Assembly: GCA_964447285.1 (NCBI GenBank)
Contig: CAYURO010000010.1
Coordinates: forward strand, 1-64,000
Direction: 5' to 3'
Source of the DNA: CAJBNH01 sp964447285
Lineage (GTDB): Bacteria; Myxococcota_A; UBA9042
Length of the DNA: 64,000 bases
This document shows positions 1-8,570 of this stretch, one piece after another. The notes under the pieces were generated by a model. That model saw only the letters and a program-made list of their open reading frames with translations, searched no databases and had not been told where the DNA came from. Numbering within the stretch: position 1 is the stretch's first letter; every line of letters starts with the position of its first letter. A program made the translations under genes and the position numbers.

Positions 1-429
1 GTCGTCTTCGACACGCTGCCACCCCCGGTCCGCGACTCGCTCGGCTTCTCGCACGTGGTCGAATTGACCCGCGTTTCCGACCCGACGACGCGCGCCCGCC
101 TCGCCCTCGCCATCGTCGACCAGAACTGGACGGTCCAAGCCCTGCAGCAGGCCATCGAAGCCGCCAAGTCCGGCGACTGGTACGACACCGACCCGGCCAC
201 GCCCGGCACGCAACCGCCGCCGGCACCCGCCCCGACCGGCAAGCTGCCACAACCCGGCCGCATGGTCGCGCAGGCCGAGAAGTGGCTGACCCAAACCGAC
301 GCGTGGTCCGCACAGTGGGCACGCATGGACGCAAGCAAGCTCAGGCCCCTCCAGCGGAAACGCGCCGTTCAAGCCGTAGAGGCGCTGCAGCAGAAGCTCG
401 CGGGCGTCTTGGCGACGTTGAAACGCTGA
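1..429 (+). CDS. Unidentified protein, C-terminal part (5' end outside window)
   Basis: The reading frame is open from base 1 to the TGA at 427-429, so this is the last 142 residues of a gene that begins before the window. A Met at position 55 could be an internal start, but the frame upstream of it reads as coding. A helical segment near the start of the visible part (RVSDPTTRARLALAIV, then a W-T-V-x-x-L motif) looks like the helices that follow the helix-turn-helix in ParB-like DNA-binding proteins. A Pro-rich linker (PPPAPAP) and a basic helical tail follow. I see no catalytic motif. The ParB-like resemblance is weak and is inference only. The next gene starts 34 bases downstream on the same strand. 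Confidence 0.55.
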   Translation, partial: VVFDTLPPPVRDSLGFSHVVELTRVSDPTTRARLALAIVDQNWTVQALQQAIEAAKSGDWYDTDPATPGTQPPPAPAPTGKLPQPGRMVAQAEKWLTQTDAWSAQWARMDASKLRPLQRKRAVQAVEALQQKLAGVLATLKR

Positions 430-463
430 CCTCCACCCCCGCCCGCACCCCGCAAAGGTCCCC

Positions 464-1858
464 ATGCGCCACCCGATCTTCCCCACCCTGACCGCCACCC
501 TGCTGACCGCCCTGCCCGCCCTGGCCACGGCCGCCCCGCCCAACCGCCCCGCCCCACCGCCCGCCAGCGCCTGGGTCGTCGAAGGCGTCGATTACGGCAA
601 CCTCGCGTACGACGTCCTGCGACGTTCGCCCTCCAGCCCCGCGCCCAGCCTCAAGAACGGCCGCTTCAAGGGCTACGTCGCGCGCGGCGAGGCGCCCGTC
701 GAGTGCCGGTTGGACCAACTGCTGACCCCGGATCTCAACGGCGACGGCCGCAAAGACGCGGTCACGCGGATCGGCTGTGGGCGCATGGTCCCCGGCGAGG
801 TCGGCCGGATTCGGGTCAGCCAGGACTACACCGCCGCGTTCGTATCGACCGACCGCGGGCCACGGCAGGTGCTCGCGCGCTTCTGCGACGGCGAGACGGG
901 CTACGAATGGGCCACCGAAACCTCGCTCGCGTTTGCCGACGGCGCGCTGACGTGCGTGAGCTCGACGTTCGGCGACACCGACACCGAGGGCAGCGTGCGC
1001 ATCTGGGAGTGGCAACCCGGCGAGAGCGGCGCCTTGGTGCGCACGGTGGCCCGGTATTGGGACGAGACGTGCAGCACACCGCTGTACGACGCGCTGGCCA
1101 AGTTGCGCCCCGGGACGGCCGAAGAGGACGAGGCCCCGGAAGTGGCCGCCCTGTGCACCGAAAAGCCCAAGGTGTGCGCAGGTCTGCCGTTGCCGGGCGA
1201 GGCGTGTCAGGGCCACCAGCAGGCGATGGAGCGGTTCGAGGCGGGGATGGACGCCCTGGCGCGCGGAGATCTGCAAGAGGCGCGCCGGGTTGCCAAGGCG
1301 ATGGGCGACCCGCTGGTCACGCCCGCCAGCGTGCTGCTCGACGAGATCGCCGCTCGCGTCGAGCAAGTCCGCTGCGGTTGGGCCGAGGTCAAGCTGGCGA
1401 CCGCGCGCACCTATGCCGACGCAGGGTTCGGGGTCGAGGCGGTTGCCTCTGCCGACGAGGCGCTGGCCGTGTGCCCGACCGATGCGACCAAGCAACGGCA
1501 CGCCGCCCTGGTGCGCCAGGTGCAAGTGCGGACGGACCGCTACGACCGCGCCAGTGGCAAGCGCAGGCAGCGATGGGACAAGGACGTTGCTGTGTGCGAT
1601 CTGCGCGCCCGGTCATGCGAGGGCACCGCCACCGGGTTGGCGCGCCTGAACGACTGCCGCACCAAGCGCACGCTGTGCCTGGAAGCGGCAGAGAAAGCCG
1701 TCGAGCCGCCGCCCGCGCCGTCGAAGCCTGAGGTCCGCGAACCCCCGCCGCCCACGCAAGAGTGGTTGGAGGACGAGACGCAGGCCGCCGCCCCTGCCGG
1801 TGAGGTCCGGTGTGCCGCAGGGTCAAGGTGTGTCAGCGCAACGTCGCCCCAACCCTGA
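464..1858 (+). CDS. Secreted protein of unknown function with an Asp-rich Ca-loop-like motif
   Basis: This 464-residue protein starts at ATG 464 behind AAAGG with five-base spacing. The first ~24 residues form a signal peptide (basic start, Leu/Ala-rich core, cleavage near ATA|APP). Around residue 90 a DLNGDGRKDAV motif resembles the D-x-N-x-D-G-x-x-D calcium loops of FG-GAP and dockerin-like repeats. The middle holds scattered Cys, and residues ~260-340 are helical, perhaps TPR-like (alternating Ala/Leu with ARTYADAGFGVEA). The C-terminus is Cys-rich and Pro-rich. I recognise no enzymatic family. The gene ends four bases before the convergent stop of the next gene, with no room for a separate terminator. 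It is probably exported, but its role is unknown. Confidence 0.7.
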   Translation: MRHPIFPTLTATLLTALPALATAAPPNRPAPPPASAWVVEGVDYGNLAYDVLRRSPSSPAPSLKNGRFKGYVARGEAPVECRLDQLLTPDLNGDGRKDAVTRIGCGRMVPGEVGRIRVSQDYTAAFVSTDRGPRQVLARFCDGETGYEWATETSLAFADGALTCVSSTFGDTDTEGSVRIWEWQPGESGALVRTVARYWDETCSTPLYDALAKLRPGTAEEDEAPEVAALCTEKPKVCAGLPLPGEACQGHQQAMERFEAGMDALARGDLQEARRVAKAMGDPLVTPASVLLDEIAARVEQVRCGWAEVKLATARTYADAGFGVEAVASADEALAVCPTDATKQRHAALVRQVQVRTDRYDRASGKRRQRWDKDVAVCDLRARSCEGTATGLARLNDCRTKRTLCLEAAEKAVEPPPAPSKPEVREPPPPTQEWLEDETQAAAPAGEVRCAAGSRCVSATSPQP

Positions 1859-1861
1859 CCG

Positions 1862-2815
1862 TCACCACCCCGACAAATCCAGCACGACCGGACAATGGTC
1901 CGAAGCCTTGGGACGGTCCCAACCCACCCCCGGCAGTCGCGCACCCTCGTAACGCTGGGCTCGACCGGGCTGCCCACGCCGTTCAATGCGGGGCGGCCAC
2001 GGGTTCGCCAAGGCGACGCGACGCGACGGCAGGATGAAGTCCAGCTGCTGGTAGGTCGGCTGAAGCTCGCGGTCGGGCTGGCCCTTCCAGAAATGCGTCC
2101 AGCGTTCGTCGGGCGGCAGGCGCTCGACGACGTTGACGACTTGCGGCCAGCGCACCAGGTCGGCGATGCCGGTTTCGCCCTGCTCGTCGGTCTCCAGATA
2201 GTCGTTGAAGTCGCCCAGCACCACGAACGGGTGGTCGCCCGCTTCGGGGCCAAACCGCGCCTGTACCACCTCGATCACCGCGCGGCACTGCTGCTGCCGA
2301 ATCCACCGGGTGCGCGCCCGGCCGCCGTCTGCCTCGCCGTCGCGCATGGACTTGAGGTGGTTGGCATACAGCGTCAGCGTGCCGTGGTCGGGGTGGTGGA
2401 CGTCGACCTCGAGACAATCGCGATTGAAAACAGGGTGATGCGAGGCTGGATCGACCATGTGCTGCCACGAGCGGATGTGGGTGATCGGCAGCCGCGACAG
2501 CACACCGACCTCGATGCCGCGCGAGTCGTTGCCCTCCAGCACGACGACGTGCGGATAAGCGTTGCGGCCGCCCAGATAGCGGTCGCGAAACTGCTTCAGG
2601 GTGGCCATGCCCTCGACCTCTTGCAGCACCAGCACGTCGGCGTCCAGCAGGTCAATCAGGTCGGCGGTCAGGATCTTGGCCTCAGTGTCGGCGATCCGCT
2701 CGCGCAACATCTCGGTCGTAAAGCCCTGGTCTGCTGCCAGACGCGGGTCGACGCCGCGGGCAAAGCGGAATTTGGTGTACAGGTTTTCGACGTTGAAGGT
2801 GGCGAGTCGCAACAT
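1862..2815 (-). CDS. Endonuclease/exonuclease/phosphatase (EEP) family protein
   Basis: This 317-residue protein has the ordered EEP-fold motifs: LATFNVENLY at the N-terminus, LQEVEGM (metal-binding Glu), YANHLKS, GDFNDY, and DHCPVVLDL with the catalytic Asp-His near the C-terminus. The family hydrolyses phosphodiester bonds in nucleic acids or phospholipids using Mg2+; the substrate cannot be told from the sequence. I placed the start at the second Met (2815) because GGAG lies just upstream of it, whereas the Met four codons earlier overlaps that GGAG. No signal peptide is visible, so it is probably cytoplasmic. The stop of the secreted-protein gene upstream is 18 bases away on the same strand, which suggests a two-gene transcript. 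Confidence 0.88.
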   Translation of the reverse strand: MLRLATFNVENLYTKFRFARGVDPRLAADQGFTTEMLRERIADTEAKILTADLIDLLDADVLVLQEVEGMATLKQFRDRYLGGRNAYPHVVVLEGNDSRGIEVGVLSRLPITHIRSWQHMVDPASHHPVFNRDCLEVDVHHPDHGTLTLYANHLKSMRDGEADGGRARTRWIRQQQCRAVIEVVQARFGPEAGDHPFVVLGDFNDYLETDEQGETGIADLVRWPQVVNVVERLPPDERWTHFWKGQPDRELQPTYQQLDFILPSRRVALANPWPPRIERRGQPGRAQRYEGARLPGVGWDRPKASDHCPVVLDLSGW

Positions 2816-2833
2816 GGCAGGCTCCATCCGGGG

Positions 2834-3697
2834 TCAGGCACCGTCACCGGTCAGCGTCACCACCGTCGGCGCGCCCTTTTCCCACTTCAACAGCAGCCGA
2901 TAATCGCCTTCGTAATAGACCGAATCGAACAGAATCTCGTCCAGGCCGTCGCGGTCCAGATCGATGGCGTACCGGGGCAAATGATGTTCGATGCCCACAC
3001 CGAACGGCGCGTGGGTGGCAACCGTCTCCCCCGTGGCCGACACGTACACCATCCCGGAGAAGACTTCCGTCAGGCTCAGCTTCTTCGCACAGGTGACGAT
3101 CCAGCGAACGCCCGACGGCATGCGCGCGGTATACGCCTTCAGGTCGCTGGTTGCGGGCTTGCGCCTGCCCAGGCCCGTCTTCTCCTCCGCCGACAGCCCC
3201 GCCAGCGCCTTGTCCAGCAGCTTCGCCGCGATCGGCTTGGGCAGCGGAACCGCCTTCAGCGGCGTCAGCTTGGGGCGAAAATCCTGCGGCAGCCACGCCT
3301 CAGGGACGGCCAGCCCTTCCTTGCCCGCGCCCTTCGGCAGCTTTTCCAGATAGACCAGCAGGTGGGCCTCGCTGGCTCCACGCGTGGCGGCGAACCCCAC
3401 AATGCCCAGCCCATAGGTGCCCTTGGCCGTGATGACGGCATAGCGCTCGCCCACCCGGAAGCGCGGCAACAGCAACGGCTCGTCGGCGGGGATGCGCGGG
3501 GCTCCCTTGCCCTCGTCGGGGTACTTGTCGGCCATTTGCTCGACGCTGGCGCGCTCGCCCTCGCTCAGGGCGGTGACGTCCAGCAGCGTCTGACCGTCAG
3601 AGGTCTCGGCCCAGAACGTCCGCTCGGGCACCTCTGCAAGCGCCGAGCTCGGCAGCACGGGGATCAGGACCAGCAGGAATAGGGGAATGTAGCGCAT
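2834..3697 (-). CDS. Secreted protein of unknown function
   Basis: This 287-residue protein starts at ATG 3697 behind GGAGG with an eight-base spacer. The open frame runs further upstream, but that part has a shadow-like composition rich in Arg and Trp. The N-terminus (MRYIPLFLLVLIPVLPSSALA) is a clear signal peptide with an ALA cleavage site. Near the C-terminus, DLDRDGLDEILFDS is a D-x-D-x-D-G-x-x-E loop of the FG-GAP/VCBS type, followed by a beta-rich end. The same kind of loop occurs in the secreted protein at 464-1858. I do not recognise a family. It is probably co-transcribed with the EEP protein downstream. Confidence 0.7.
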   Translation of the reverse strand: MRYIPLFLLVLIPVLPSSALAEVPERTFWAETSDGQTLLDVTALSEGERASVEQMADKYPDEGKGAPRIPADEPLLLPRFRVGERYAVITAKGTYGLGIVGFAATRGASEAHLLVYLEKLPKGAGKEGLAVPEAWLPQDFRPKLTPLKAVPLPKPIAAKLLDKALAGLSAEEKTGLGRRKPATSDLKAYTARMPSGVRWIVTCAKKLSLTEVFSGMVYVSATGETVATHAPFGVGIEHHLPRYAIDLDRDGLDEILFDSVYYEGDYRLLLKWEKGAPTVVTLTGDGA

Positions 3698-3719
3698 GGG
3701 GGGGAACCTCCGGGTCGGC

Positions 3720-3748
3720 ACCATCGTTCGGCGCGGGGGGAAGGTCAA
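3720..3748 (-). promoter_or_regulatory. Putative sigma-70-like promoter for the 3697 gene
   Basis: Read on the minus strand, TTGACC and GATGGT are separated by 17 bases, with the proposed -10 ending 23 bases upstream of the ATG at 3697. The -35 matches TTGACA at five of six positions; the -10 is weak. Visual assignment only. Confidence 0.25.
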
Positions 3749-3791
3749 GGTGTCACGCGGCGGTGTCCACCCGTCCCGACAGCCGCATGGC

Positions 3792-5198
3792 CTACCCGAA
3801 ACACCGCCGCACCGCCCCCCGATCGACCTTGCCGCCCGAGTTCCGCGGCAATTCCAACGCTTGGGCCCATTTTCGCGGCCTCGCGTGCACGGCCAGCCGG
3901 TCCGCGATGTGCGCCGCCACCGTCTGAAGATCCAGCTGCGTCCCCGGCATGGCCACCACCAGCGCCGCCACGACCTCGCCCCACCGCTCGTCGGGCACGC
4001 CCACCACCGCGGCGTCCGCCACGCCCGGACACGCACGCAACACGGCCTCGACCTCAGCGGGGGCAACGTTCTCGCCGCCCGAGATCAGCCGGTCCGACCG
4101 CCTGCCGACGACCGTCAGCCGCCCGGCCCCGTCCAACAGTCCCACATCACCCGTCTGGAAGAAACCCCTTGCATCGATGTGGGATTCGCGCTGCGCCCAG
4201 TAGCCCGCGCATAGGCTGGGACCGCGCACCGCCACCTCTCCCGTCTCGCCCGTCGCCACCGGCAGCCCGGCGTCGTCGAGCACCGCCAATTCGACCCCGG
4301 GCAAGGCACACGCGCCGCCAGACGGGTCCTGGGGCCGCGCCGTCGCCGCTTGCGCACACGTTTCCGTCAGCCCGTACGTCGGCAGTACCGGCCACCCGCG
4401 CGCCCAAGCTTGTTCCAGCAGTCGCGCCGGACACCGGTCGCCGCCCACCAGCAGGATCCGCAGCCGGGACAGCACGTTGCCCGTGTCGGCGGCCAACAGG
4501 TCGTGCAGCATCGCCGGCACCGCCGACAGCAGCGTCACCCGCCCCGTCTCCACCTGTTGCAGCACCGCCGTGACGTCAAACCGGGGCAGCAACGCCACCT
4601 TGCGCCGGTCTACCAGCATCCGCGTCACAATCGACAGCCCGCCCACATGTGCCAGCGGCATCGCCAGCAGCCACGCATCGTCGTCCGCCGTCCCCAGGTG
4701 CAGCGCGCTCGCACGCGCGGCGGCTTGGAGGTTGCTGCGGGTCAGGATCGCTGCCTTGGGGCTGCCCGACGTGCCCGAAGTGAAGACCAGGGCCGCGGCA
4801 TCCCCAGGCGAGGCGGGCGCTTGCAGGTCGCGACCGGCGACGTCCAGCGCGGCGTCCAGCGTCAGGTGCGGCGTCACGTGGGCCAGGCGCGCGCCCCGCT
4901 CGGCGTCGGTCCAGCGGGGATGCAGGGGAATGGCGCACAGCCCGCGGTCCAGCAGCGCCCATAGCAATGCCACCGTCTGCGGCGTGTTGGGGGCAGCGAA
5001 GGCGACGCGGGCGGCGGGCGGCAGCGTGTCCAAGTGCAGCCGCAACGCCAGAGCCTCGGCGTGGGCGTGCAGCTGCGCAAAGGTCCAGACGCCATCGGGG
5101 GTTGCCAGGGCCGGCCGGTGCGCGACGCCGGGCTCGGCCAGAGCCAGCCGGGGTGCCAGGCGGTCGTCGGGGGCGGGGGTCCAGCGCGGCGGCGTCAT
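3792..5198 (-). CDS. menE: o-Succinylbenzoate-CoA ligase (MenE-like)
   Basis: This 468-residue protein is an ANL-superfamily acyl/aryl-CoA ligase. The phosphate-binding loop reads LVFTSGTSGSPKAAILT; the adenine-binding region LPTYGLTETCAQ, the FFQTGDVGLLD motif, the RSDRLISGGENVAPAEVE hinge and the C-terminal catalytic Lys in NSGGKVDRGAVR are all present. MenE activates o-succinylbenzoate to its CoA thioester in menaquinone synthesis. The assignment to MenE rather than another ligase rests on menC and menA nearby and on the short length typical of MenE. The start at ATG 5198 follows AGGTAA. A plus-strand acyltransferase separates it from menC, so it cannot be a simple operon member unless a long transcript runs antisense to that gene. 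Confidence 0.88.
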   Translation of the reverse strand: MTPPRWTPAPDDRLAPRLALAEPGVAHRPALATPDGVWTFAQLHAHAEALALRLHLDTLPPAARVAFAAPNTPQTVALLWALLDRGLCAIPLHPRWTDAERGARLAHVTPHLTLDAALDVAGRDLQAPASPGDAAALVFTSGTSGSPKAAILTRSNLQAAARASALHLGTADDDAWLLAMPLAHVGGLSIVTRMLVDRRKVALLPRFDVTAVLQQVETGRVTLLSAVPAMLHDLLAADTGNVLSRLRILLVGGDRCPARLLEQAWARGWPVLPTYGLTETCAQAATARPQDPSGGACALPGVELAVLDDAGLPVATGETGEVAVRGPSLCAGYWAQRESHIDARGFFQTGDVGLLDGAGRLTVVGRRSDRLISGGENVAPAEVEAVLRACPGVADAAVVGVPDERWGEVVAALVVAMPGTQLDLQTVAAHIADRLAVHARPRKWAQALELPRNSGGKVDRGAVRRCFG

Positions 5199-5530
5199 GG
5201 GGTTACCTGTCGCCCGGGCGCCGCTTCTGTCCACCGCTTCTGCGTGTTCTTGGGCATGGGTGGGTGCAACCGGGCTTGGGGGTCGGGGCCGCGTCGAACG
5301 GTGCGGGAGTATGGCGACTGGGGCGCGACGGCGCCAGCCTTGCGGCCAGTCTGGTCGGTCCGTTCCGTCGCACGGCCGGCGGTCCCCCCGACCGCCCCGG
5401 CGGCTGGCTCGGCGCACCCAGCGGCGCGGCATCCAGGACCAAGCGCTTCAGCCACGGCCCGTTTGCCCTCCCGACGCGCACGCCCTACGCTCGGCCCGGG
5501 CCGCCCTTGCGGCCGGCGCGCGGGGAAGTC
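5199..5530. other. Divergent intergenic region, 332 bp, between menE and the acyltransferase gene
   Basis: There is no credible gene here. It should hold the start signals for menE (minus) and for the acyltransferase (plus). Only the plus-strand promoter-like element at 5463-5491 stands out. Open frames crossing the region are Arg/Pro/Gly-rich and look like GC-driven shadows. Confidence 0.6.
5463..5491 (+). promoter_or_regulatory. Putative promoter for the PlsC-type acyltransferase
   Basis: TTGCCC and TACGCT are separated by 17 bases, with the -10 ending 39 bases before the ATG at 5531. The form is close to the TTGNNN-N17-TAGNNT pattern seen elsewhere in the window. Confidence 0.35.
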
Positions 5531-6265
5531 ATGTCAAGGTTCTTTCATACCTGCTGGCAGTTCTGCGCCGGCTGGGTGTTCATGTGCGTCTGGATCCCCG
5601 CAATTCTCGTCGTCGGCGCCGTGACCCTGGGCCGGCGCAAAGACACGCTCGGCTCGGCCATGATGCGCGGCTTCGGCAAGGCGGGCCTGGCCATCGCCGG
5701 CGTGCGACTCGAGCTGGACGATGCCACGCAGGCGACCTTGCGCAGGCGGTGCGGACGGGTCCTGACGTTCAACCATTCGTCGACGCTCGACCTGTTCATC
5801 GGCGCCGCGCTGATGCCCGAGGGCGGCGTGACGGTCGTCAAGCGCGAGCTGCTGCGCGTGCCGCTGATCGGCCAGGCGATCTGGGTGCTCAACGTCATCC
5901 CGATCGACCGCAAGAATCGGGCGCAGACGACGGCGGTGCTCGAGCGGAACGGACAGCGGTTGCGGCGCGAGCGGTTGTCGGCCGTGATGGCCCCCGAAGG
6001 CACGCGGTCAAAGTCCGGCGAGCTGGGACCGTTCAAGATGGGGGCGTTCCATCTGGCCATCGGCGCTGGCGTTCCCGTCGTGCCCATGGTCTTCCACGGC
6101 GCCGCGACCCTGTGGCCCAGGGGACGTCGCGCGTGCAGCCGTGGCACCGTACGCGTCGAGATCCTGCCCGAAATCTCGACGGCCGGGCTGGGTGCGGACG
6201 ATGCGCGGGCGCTGGCCGAGACCACGCGGGCGGCCTACTTGCAGGCGATGGCTCGGGCGGAGTAA
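5531..6265 (+). CDS. Lysophospholipid/1-acylglycerol-3-phosphate acyltransferase (PlsC family)
   Basis: This 244-residue protein has the acyltransferase block I motif H-x4-D (NHSSTLDLF near residue 80), the block III PEGTRSKSGE motif, and a block IV-like segment VPVVPMVFHGA. A hydrophobic N-terminal segment (WQFCAGWVFMCVWIPAILVVGAV) should anchor it in the inner membrane. The family transfers an acyl chain from acyl-ACP or acyl-CoA to lysophosphatidate in phospholipid synthesis. Length and motif order fit the family. The frame stays open far upstream, but the start at 5531 is chosen because the membrane segment begins there and the upstream translation is low-complexity. It sits on the opposite strand between menC and menE. 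Confidence 0.9.
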   Translation: MSRFFHTCWQFCAGWVFMCVWIPAILVVGAVTLGRRKDTLGSAMMRGFGKAGLAIAGVRLELDDATQATLRRRCGRVLTFNHSSTLDLFIGAALMPEGGVTVVKRELLRVPLIGQAIWVLNVIPIDRKNRAQTTAVLERNGQRLRRERLSAVMAPEGTRSKSGELGPFKMGAFHLAIGAGVPVVPMVFHGAATLWPRGRRACSRGTVRVEILPEISTAGLGADDARALAETTRAAYLQAMARAE

Positions 6266-6279
6266 CGGTCGCGGCGTCG

Positions 6280-7311
6280 TCAAGCGTCCGACGGTCGGGA
6301 TCGGACAACCACCGGCGGGTGCGTCAGTCTCAAGTGCGGCAGCAGCGGCGCCAGTGCCTCCAGTCGGCTGGGGTCGGGCAGCAGACCGCACGCAAGGGTC
6401 CGCGGCAGGGCCAACGCCACCTCGCAGCAAAGCCGAATGGCCACGGGACCTTCGAAGGCGTGCGTGACCGTCACGTCCAGGCCGGTCGCCAGCGCGGCCA
6501 TGCCCTGCTCCCACGCGCCCAGCAGGCCCAGTCGCGTCGGCTTGACGACCACGCCAGCGCAACCGGTGCGCCCCTCCATGATCCGCTCGACCGCGTCGTC
6601 GTCCTGCAGCGACTCGTCGGCGAACACCGGCACCGGTCCGCGCGGCAACAGCGGCAGATCCGCAGGCGGCACGGGCTGTTCCGCATAGGCGATGGCCAGC
6701 CCCGCGTCTGCCAGCGCCTGCAAATGCCCGGGCGCGTCTTGCAGGGACCACGCGCCGTTGACGTCCAACCGCAGCATCACCTCGGGGCCCAGCGCCCGCG
6801 CCAACCGTCGCAACCCCTCCAGCTCACTCTGGAAGTCCCGACGACCGACCTTGACCTTGACGGTCCGCAGCCCCAGCCGCCGCACGTCGGTCAGGTCCTG
6901 GTCCAGCGCTTGCAGGCCGTTGACCTCGATGACGCGGTCCGAGTCAAAGCCGCTGAGCAGCCGCGCCACCGTCCGCCCCGTTGCCCGCGCCGTCAGGTCC
7001 AGCAACGCACCTTCGAACGCAAAGCGCGCCGCCGGCAGGTCCTGCAGCAGGTCGTCAAAGCGGTCCAGAAACGGCCGCAGTGTCCGCAGCGTCTTGCCCG
7101 GCGCCCGCAGCTTGGCCAGACGTTGCATGGCGTTGCGCAGGGCCGCCTCGTCCGCGTCGAGTGTCTCGCGGGGGTCGCCGGTCAGCGGTGCGGCCTCGCC
7201 GACGCCCTCGCGCCCCTGGTCGTCGCGCAGCGTCAGCAGCAGGCACTCGCGCCGGTACGCGGGGTGCGAGTCAGCCCACGAGCGCTGCAGCGTGGCGGTC
7301 AACCGGGTCAT
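6280..7311 (-). CDS. menC: o-Succinylbenzoate synthase (MenC), enolase superfamily
   Basis: This 343-residue protein shows the enolase-superfamily active site in order: the KVKVG catalytic Lys pair (~residue 155), LDVNGAWS, YAEQPV and FADESL metal ligands, and a second catalytic Lys in VVKPTRLG. MenC dehydrates SHCHC to o-succinylbenzoate in menaquinone synthesis. Dipeptide epimerases share these motifs, so the choice rests on menA lying 28 bases upstream and menE just beyond. The start at ATG 7311 (MTRLTATLQ) begins at the expected N-terminal capping domain. It is probably co-transcribed with menA. Confidence 0.9.
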   Translation of the reverse strand: MTRLTATLQRSWADSHPAYRRECLLLTLRDDQGREGVGEAAPLTGDPRETLDADEAALRNAMQRLAKLRAPGKTLRTLRPFLDRFDDLLQDLPAARFAFEGALLDLTARATGRTVARLLSGFDSDRVIEVNGLQALDQDLTDVRRLGLRTVKVKVGRRDFQSELEGLRRLARALGPEVMLRLDVNGAWSLQDAPGHLQALADAGLAIAYAEQPVPPADLPLLPRGPVPVFADESLQDDDAVERIMEGRTGCAGVVVKPTRLGLLGAWEQGMAALATGLDVTVTHAFEGPVAIRLCCEVALALPRTLACGLLPDPSRLEALAPLLPHLRLTHPPVVVRSRPSDA

Positions 7312-7339
7312 GTGAGTTTCCTTTGGCGTCGCGGGGGGG

Positions 7340-8278
7340 TCACCTGGCCTGCGCGGCAATGCCGATGGCGAACAGCGCGGCATGTACGACGCCCAGCTTG
7401 GCCGTGGACGCCAGCGTGTCGTTCAACGTCGGTCCATCCGTCGACCGCGCGAGCGTCCACAACAGTTTGAACCCCCACGGGATCGTCAGCAGCGGCAGCA
7501 GCAGCAGGCCGGACGAGTCGAACCACGCGCCGGGAATGAACGCCGACAACCACAGCGCCACCGGAGCCCCGACCGACAGCCCCAGCATCGCCCCATACTC
7601 GACCACGCCGAAACGGCGACCGAAGCGAACCGCCAGCGTGCGCTTGCCGACCGCAGCGTCGGTGGGCAGATCCCTGACGTTGTTGACGATCAGCACAGCG
7701 GTGGCCAGCGCTCCCACCGGCAGCGACGCATACCACACCGCAGGCGGCAGCCAGTGCAGCTGGACCCAAACGGTGCCGGCCACCGCGACGGGGCCGAAGA
7801 ACACGAACACGAACAGGTCGCCCAGGCCATTCCACCCCAGCGGATACGGGCCGCCGGTGTACGCAACGCCGCACAGGATCGAGGCAATGCCGATGGCGAC
7901 GATGGGCCAGCCGCCCGCCGACACCAGGTACAGGCCCACTAGGGTGGCGAGGCCAAAGGCGACGACGGTGCCGTTGCGCACTTGCACGGGCGTCAGCAGG
8001 CCGGCGGCGGCAGCGCGGACGGGGCCGATGCGGGCTGCGGTGTCGGCGCCCTTGCGAAAGTCGAACAAGTCGTTGGCGAAATTGGTGCCGATCTGGATCA
8101 GGACCGCGCCCACCAGCGCCGCAAGCGCCGGGCCAAGCGAGAAGCCGCCCGCGGCGTACGCGACCGCCATGCCCAGCAGCACGGGCGCCACGCCGACGGG
8201 CAGCGTCTTGGGGCGGGCGGCCAGCACCCAGGCGCCCAGAGAACCGGGGGCGGGCAGGCGAGGAGGGTCAGACGTCAT
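7340..8278 (-). CDS. menA: 1,4-Dihydroxy-2-naphthoate polyprenyltransferase (MenA)
   Basis: This 312-residue integral membrane protein belongs to the UbiA superfamily. It has the first Asp-rich motif NDLFDFRKGAD (~residue 70), the second Asp-rich segment NNVRDLPTDAAVGKRTLAVRFG, the N-terminal RPKTLPVGVAPVLLGM typical of MenA, and about eight hydrophobic segments. MenA joins the polyprenyl chain to DHNA in the inner membrane, giving demethylmenaquinone. It is the first gene of the menA-menC unit, with a promoter-like element 40 bases upstream. A side-chain synthase is encoded at 20732-21820. Confidence 0.95.
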   Translation of the reverse strand: MTSDPPRLPAPGSLGAWVLAARPKTLPVGVAPVLLGMAVAYAAGGFSLGPALAALVGAVLIQIGTNFANDLFDFRKGADTAARIGPVRAAAAGLLTPVQVRNGTVVAFGLATLVGLYLVSAGGWPIVAIGIASILCGVAYTGGPYPLGWNGLGDLFVFVFFGPVAVAGTVWVQLHWLPPAVWYASLPVGALATAVLIVNNVRDLPTDAAVGKRTLAVRFGRRFGVVEYGAMLGLSVGAPVALWLSAFIPGAWFDSSGLLLLPLLTIPWGFKLLWTLARSTDGPTLNDTLASTAKLGVVHAALFAIGIAAQAR

Positions 8279-8317
8279 GGGGGCTTTCCGCGCGGCGACG
8301 GGCGCCAGCGGACAGGG

Positions 8318-8346
8318 AAGCTAGGGAGTTTGCGGGGTGGGGTCAA
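8318..8346 (-). promoter_or_regulatory. Putative promoter of menA-menC
   Basis: On the minus strand TTGACC is followed after exactly 17 bases by TAGCTT, and the -10 ends 39 bases upstream of the menA ATG. Five of six -35 positions match consensus, and the -10 keeps the key T, A and final T. Confidence 0.5.
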
Positions 8347-8370
8347 GGACGGTGCGCGGTTGGGGATACT

Positions 8371-8409
8371 GCGCGCTCACGGACACTGCGCGCTCAAGGA
8401 CACTGCGCC
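8371..8409. repeat. Short tandem repeat, 17-bp period
   Basis: Two nearly identical 17-base units beginning GCGCGCTCA (8371 and 8388; they differ at one position) are followed by the start of a third at 8405. Confidence 0.7.
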
Positions 8410-8570
8410 GGAGTTTGCCCCGATGCCGCGATGAAGTTCGGATTCGCGTAGCAGGGCGTCACGCACCGGTCGCCGACAGCCTGAGTCTTAGCGGACCGCT
8501 CCGCAAGGCCGTTGTCGCAGGGCCAGTTGCCCATGCCGTCGCAAGCGTCGGCTCCACAAGTGTCAAGGAT
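8394..8570 (-). pseudogene. Possible decayed 3' end of a Cys-rich secreted-protein gene
   Basis: The minus-strand frame ending at the TGA at 8394-8396 encodes about 58 residues with six Cys in a C-x4-C / C / C-x3-C / C pattern (for example TCGADACDG, CVTPCYANP) and a Pro-Ala-Gln-Cys-Pro end. The codon third positions look gene-like. Upstream in the same frame the translation becomes low-complexity and there is no good start or ribosome site. It could be a fragment of a Cys-rich surface protein like those nearby, or chance. Confidence 0.25.

Noticed and set aside
4477..7470. Long plus-strand frame across menE, the acyltransferase and menC
   Set aside because: It overlaps three genes with clear catalytic motifs and is rich in Arg, Ser and Gln without any recognisable domain.
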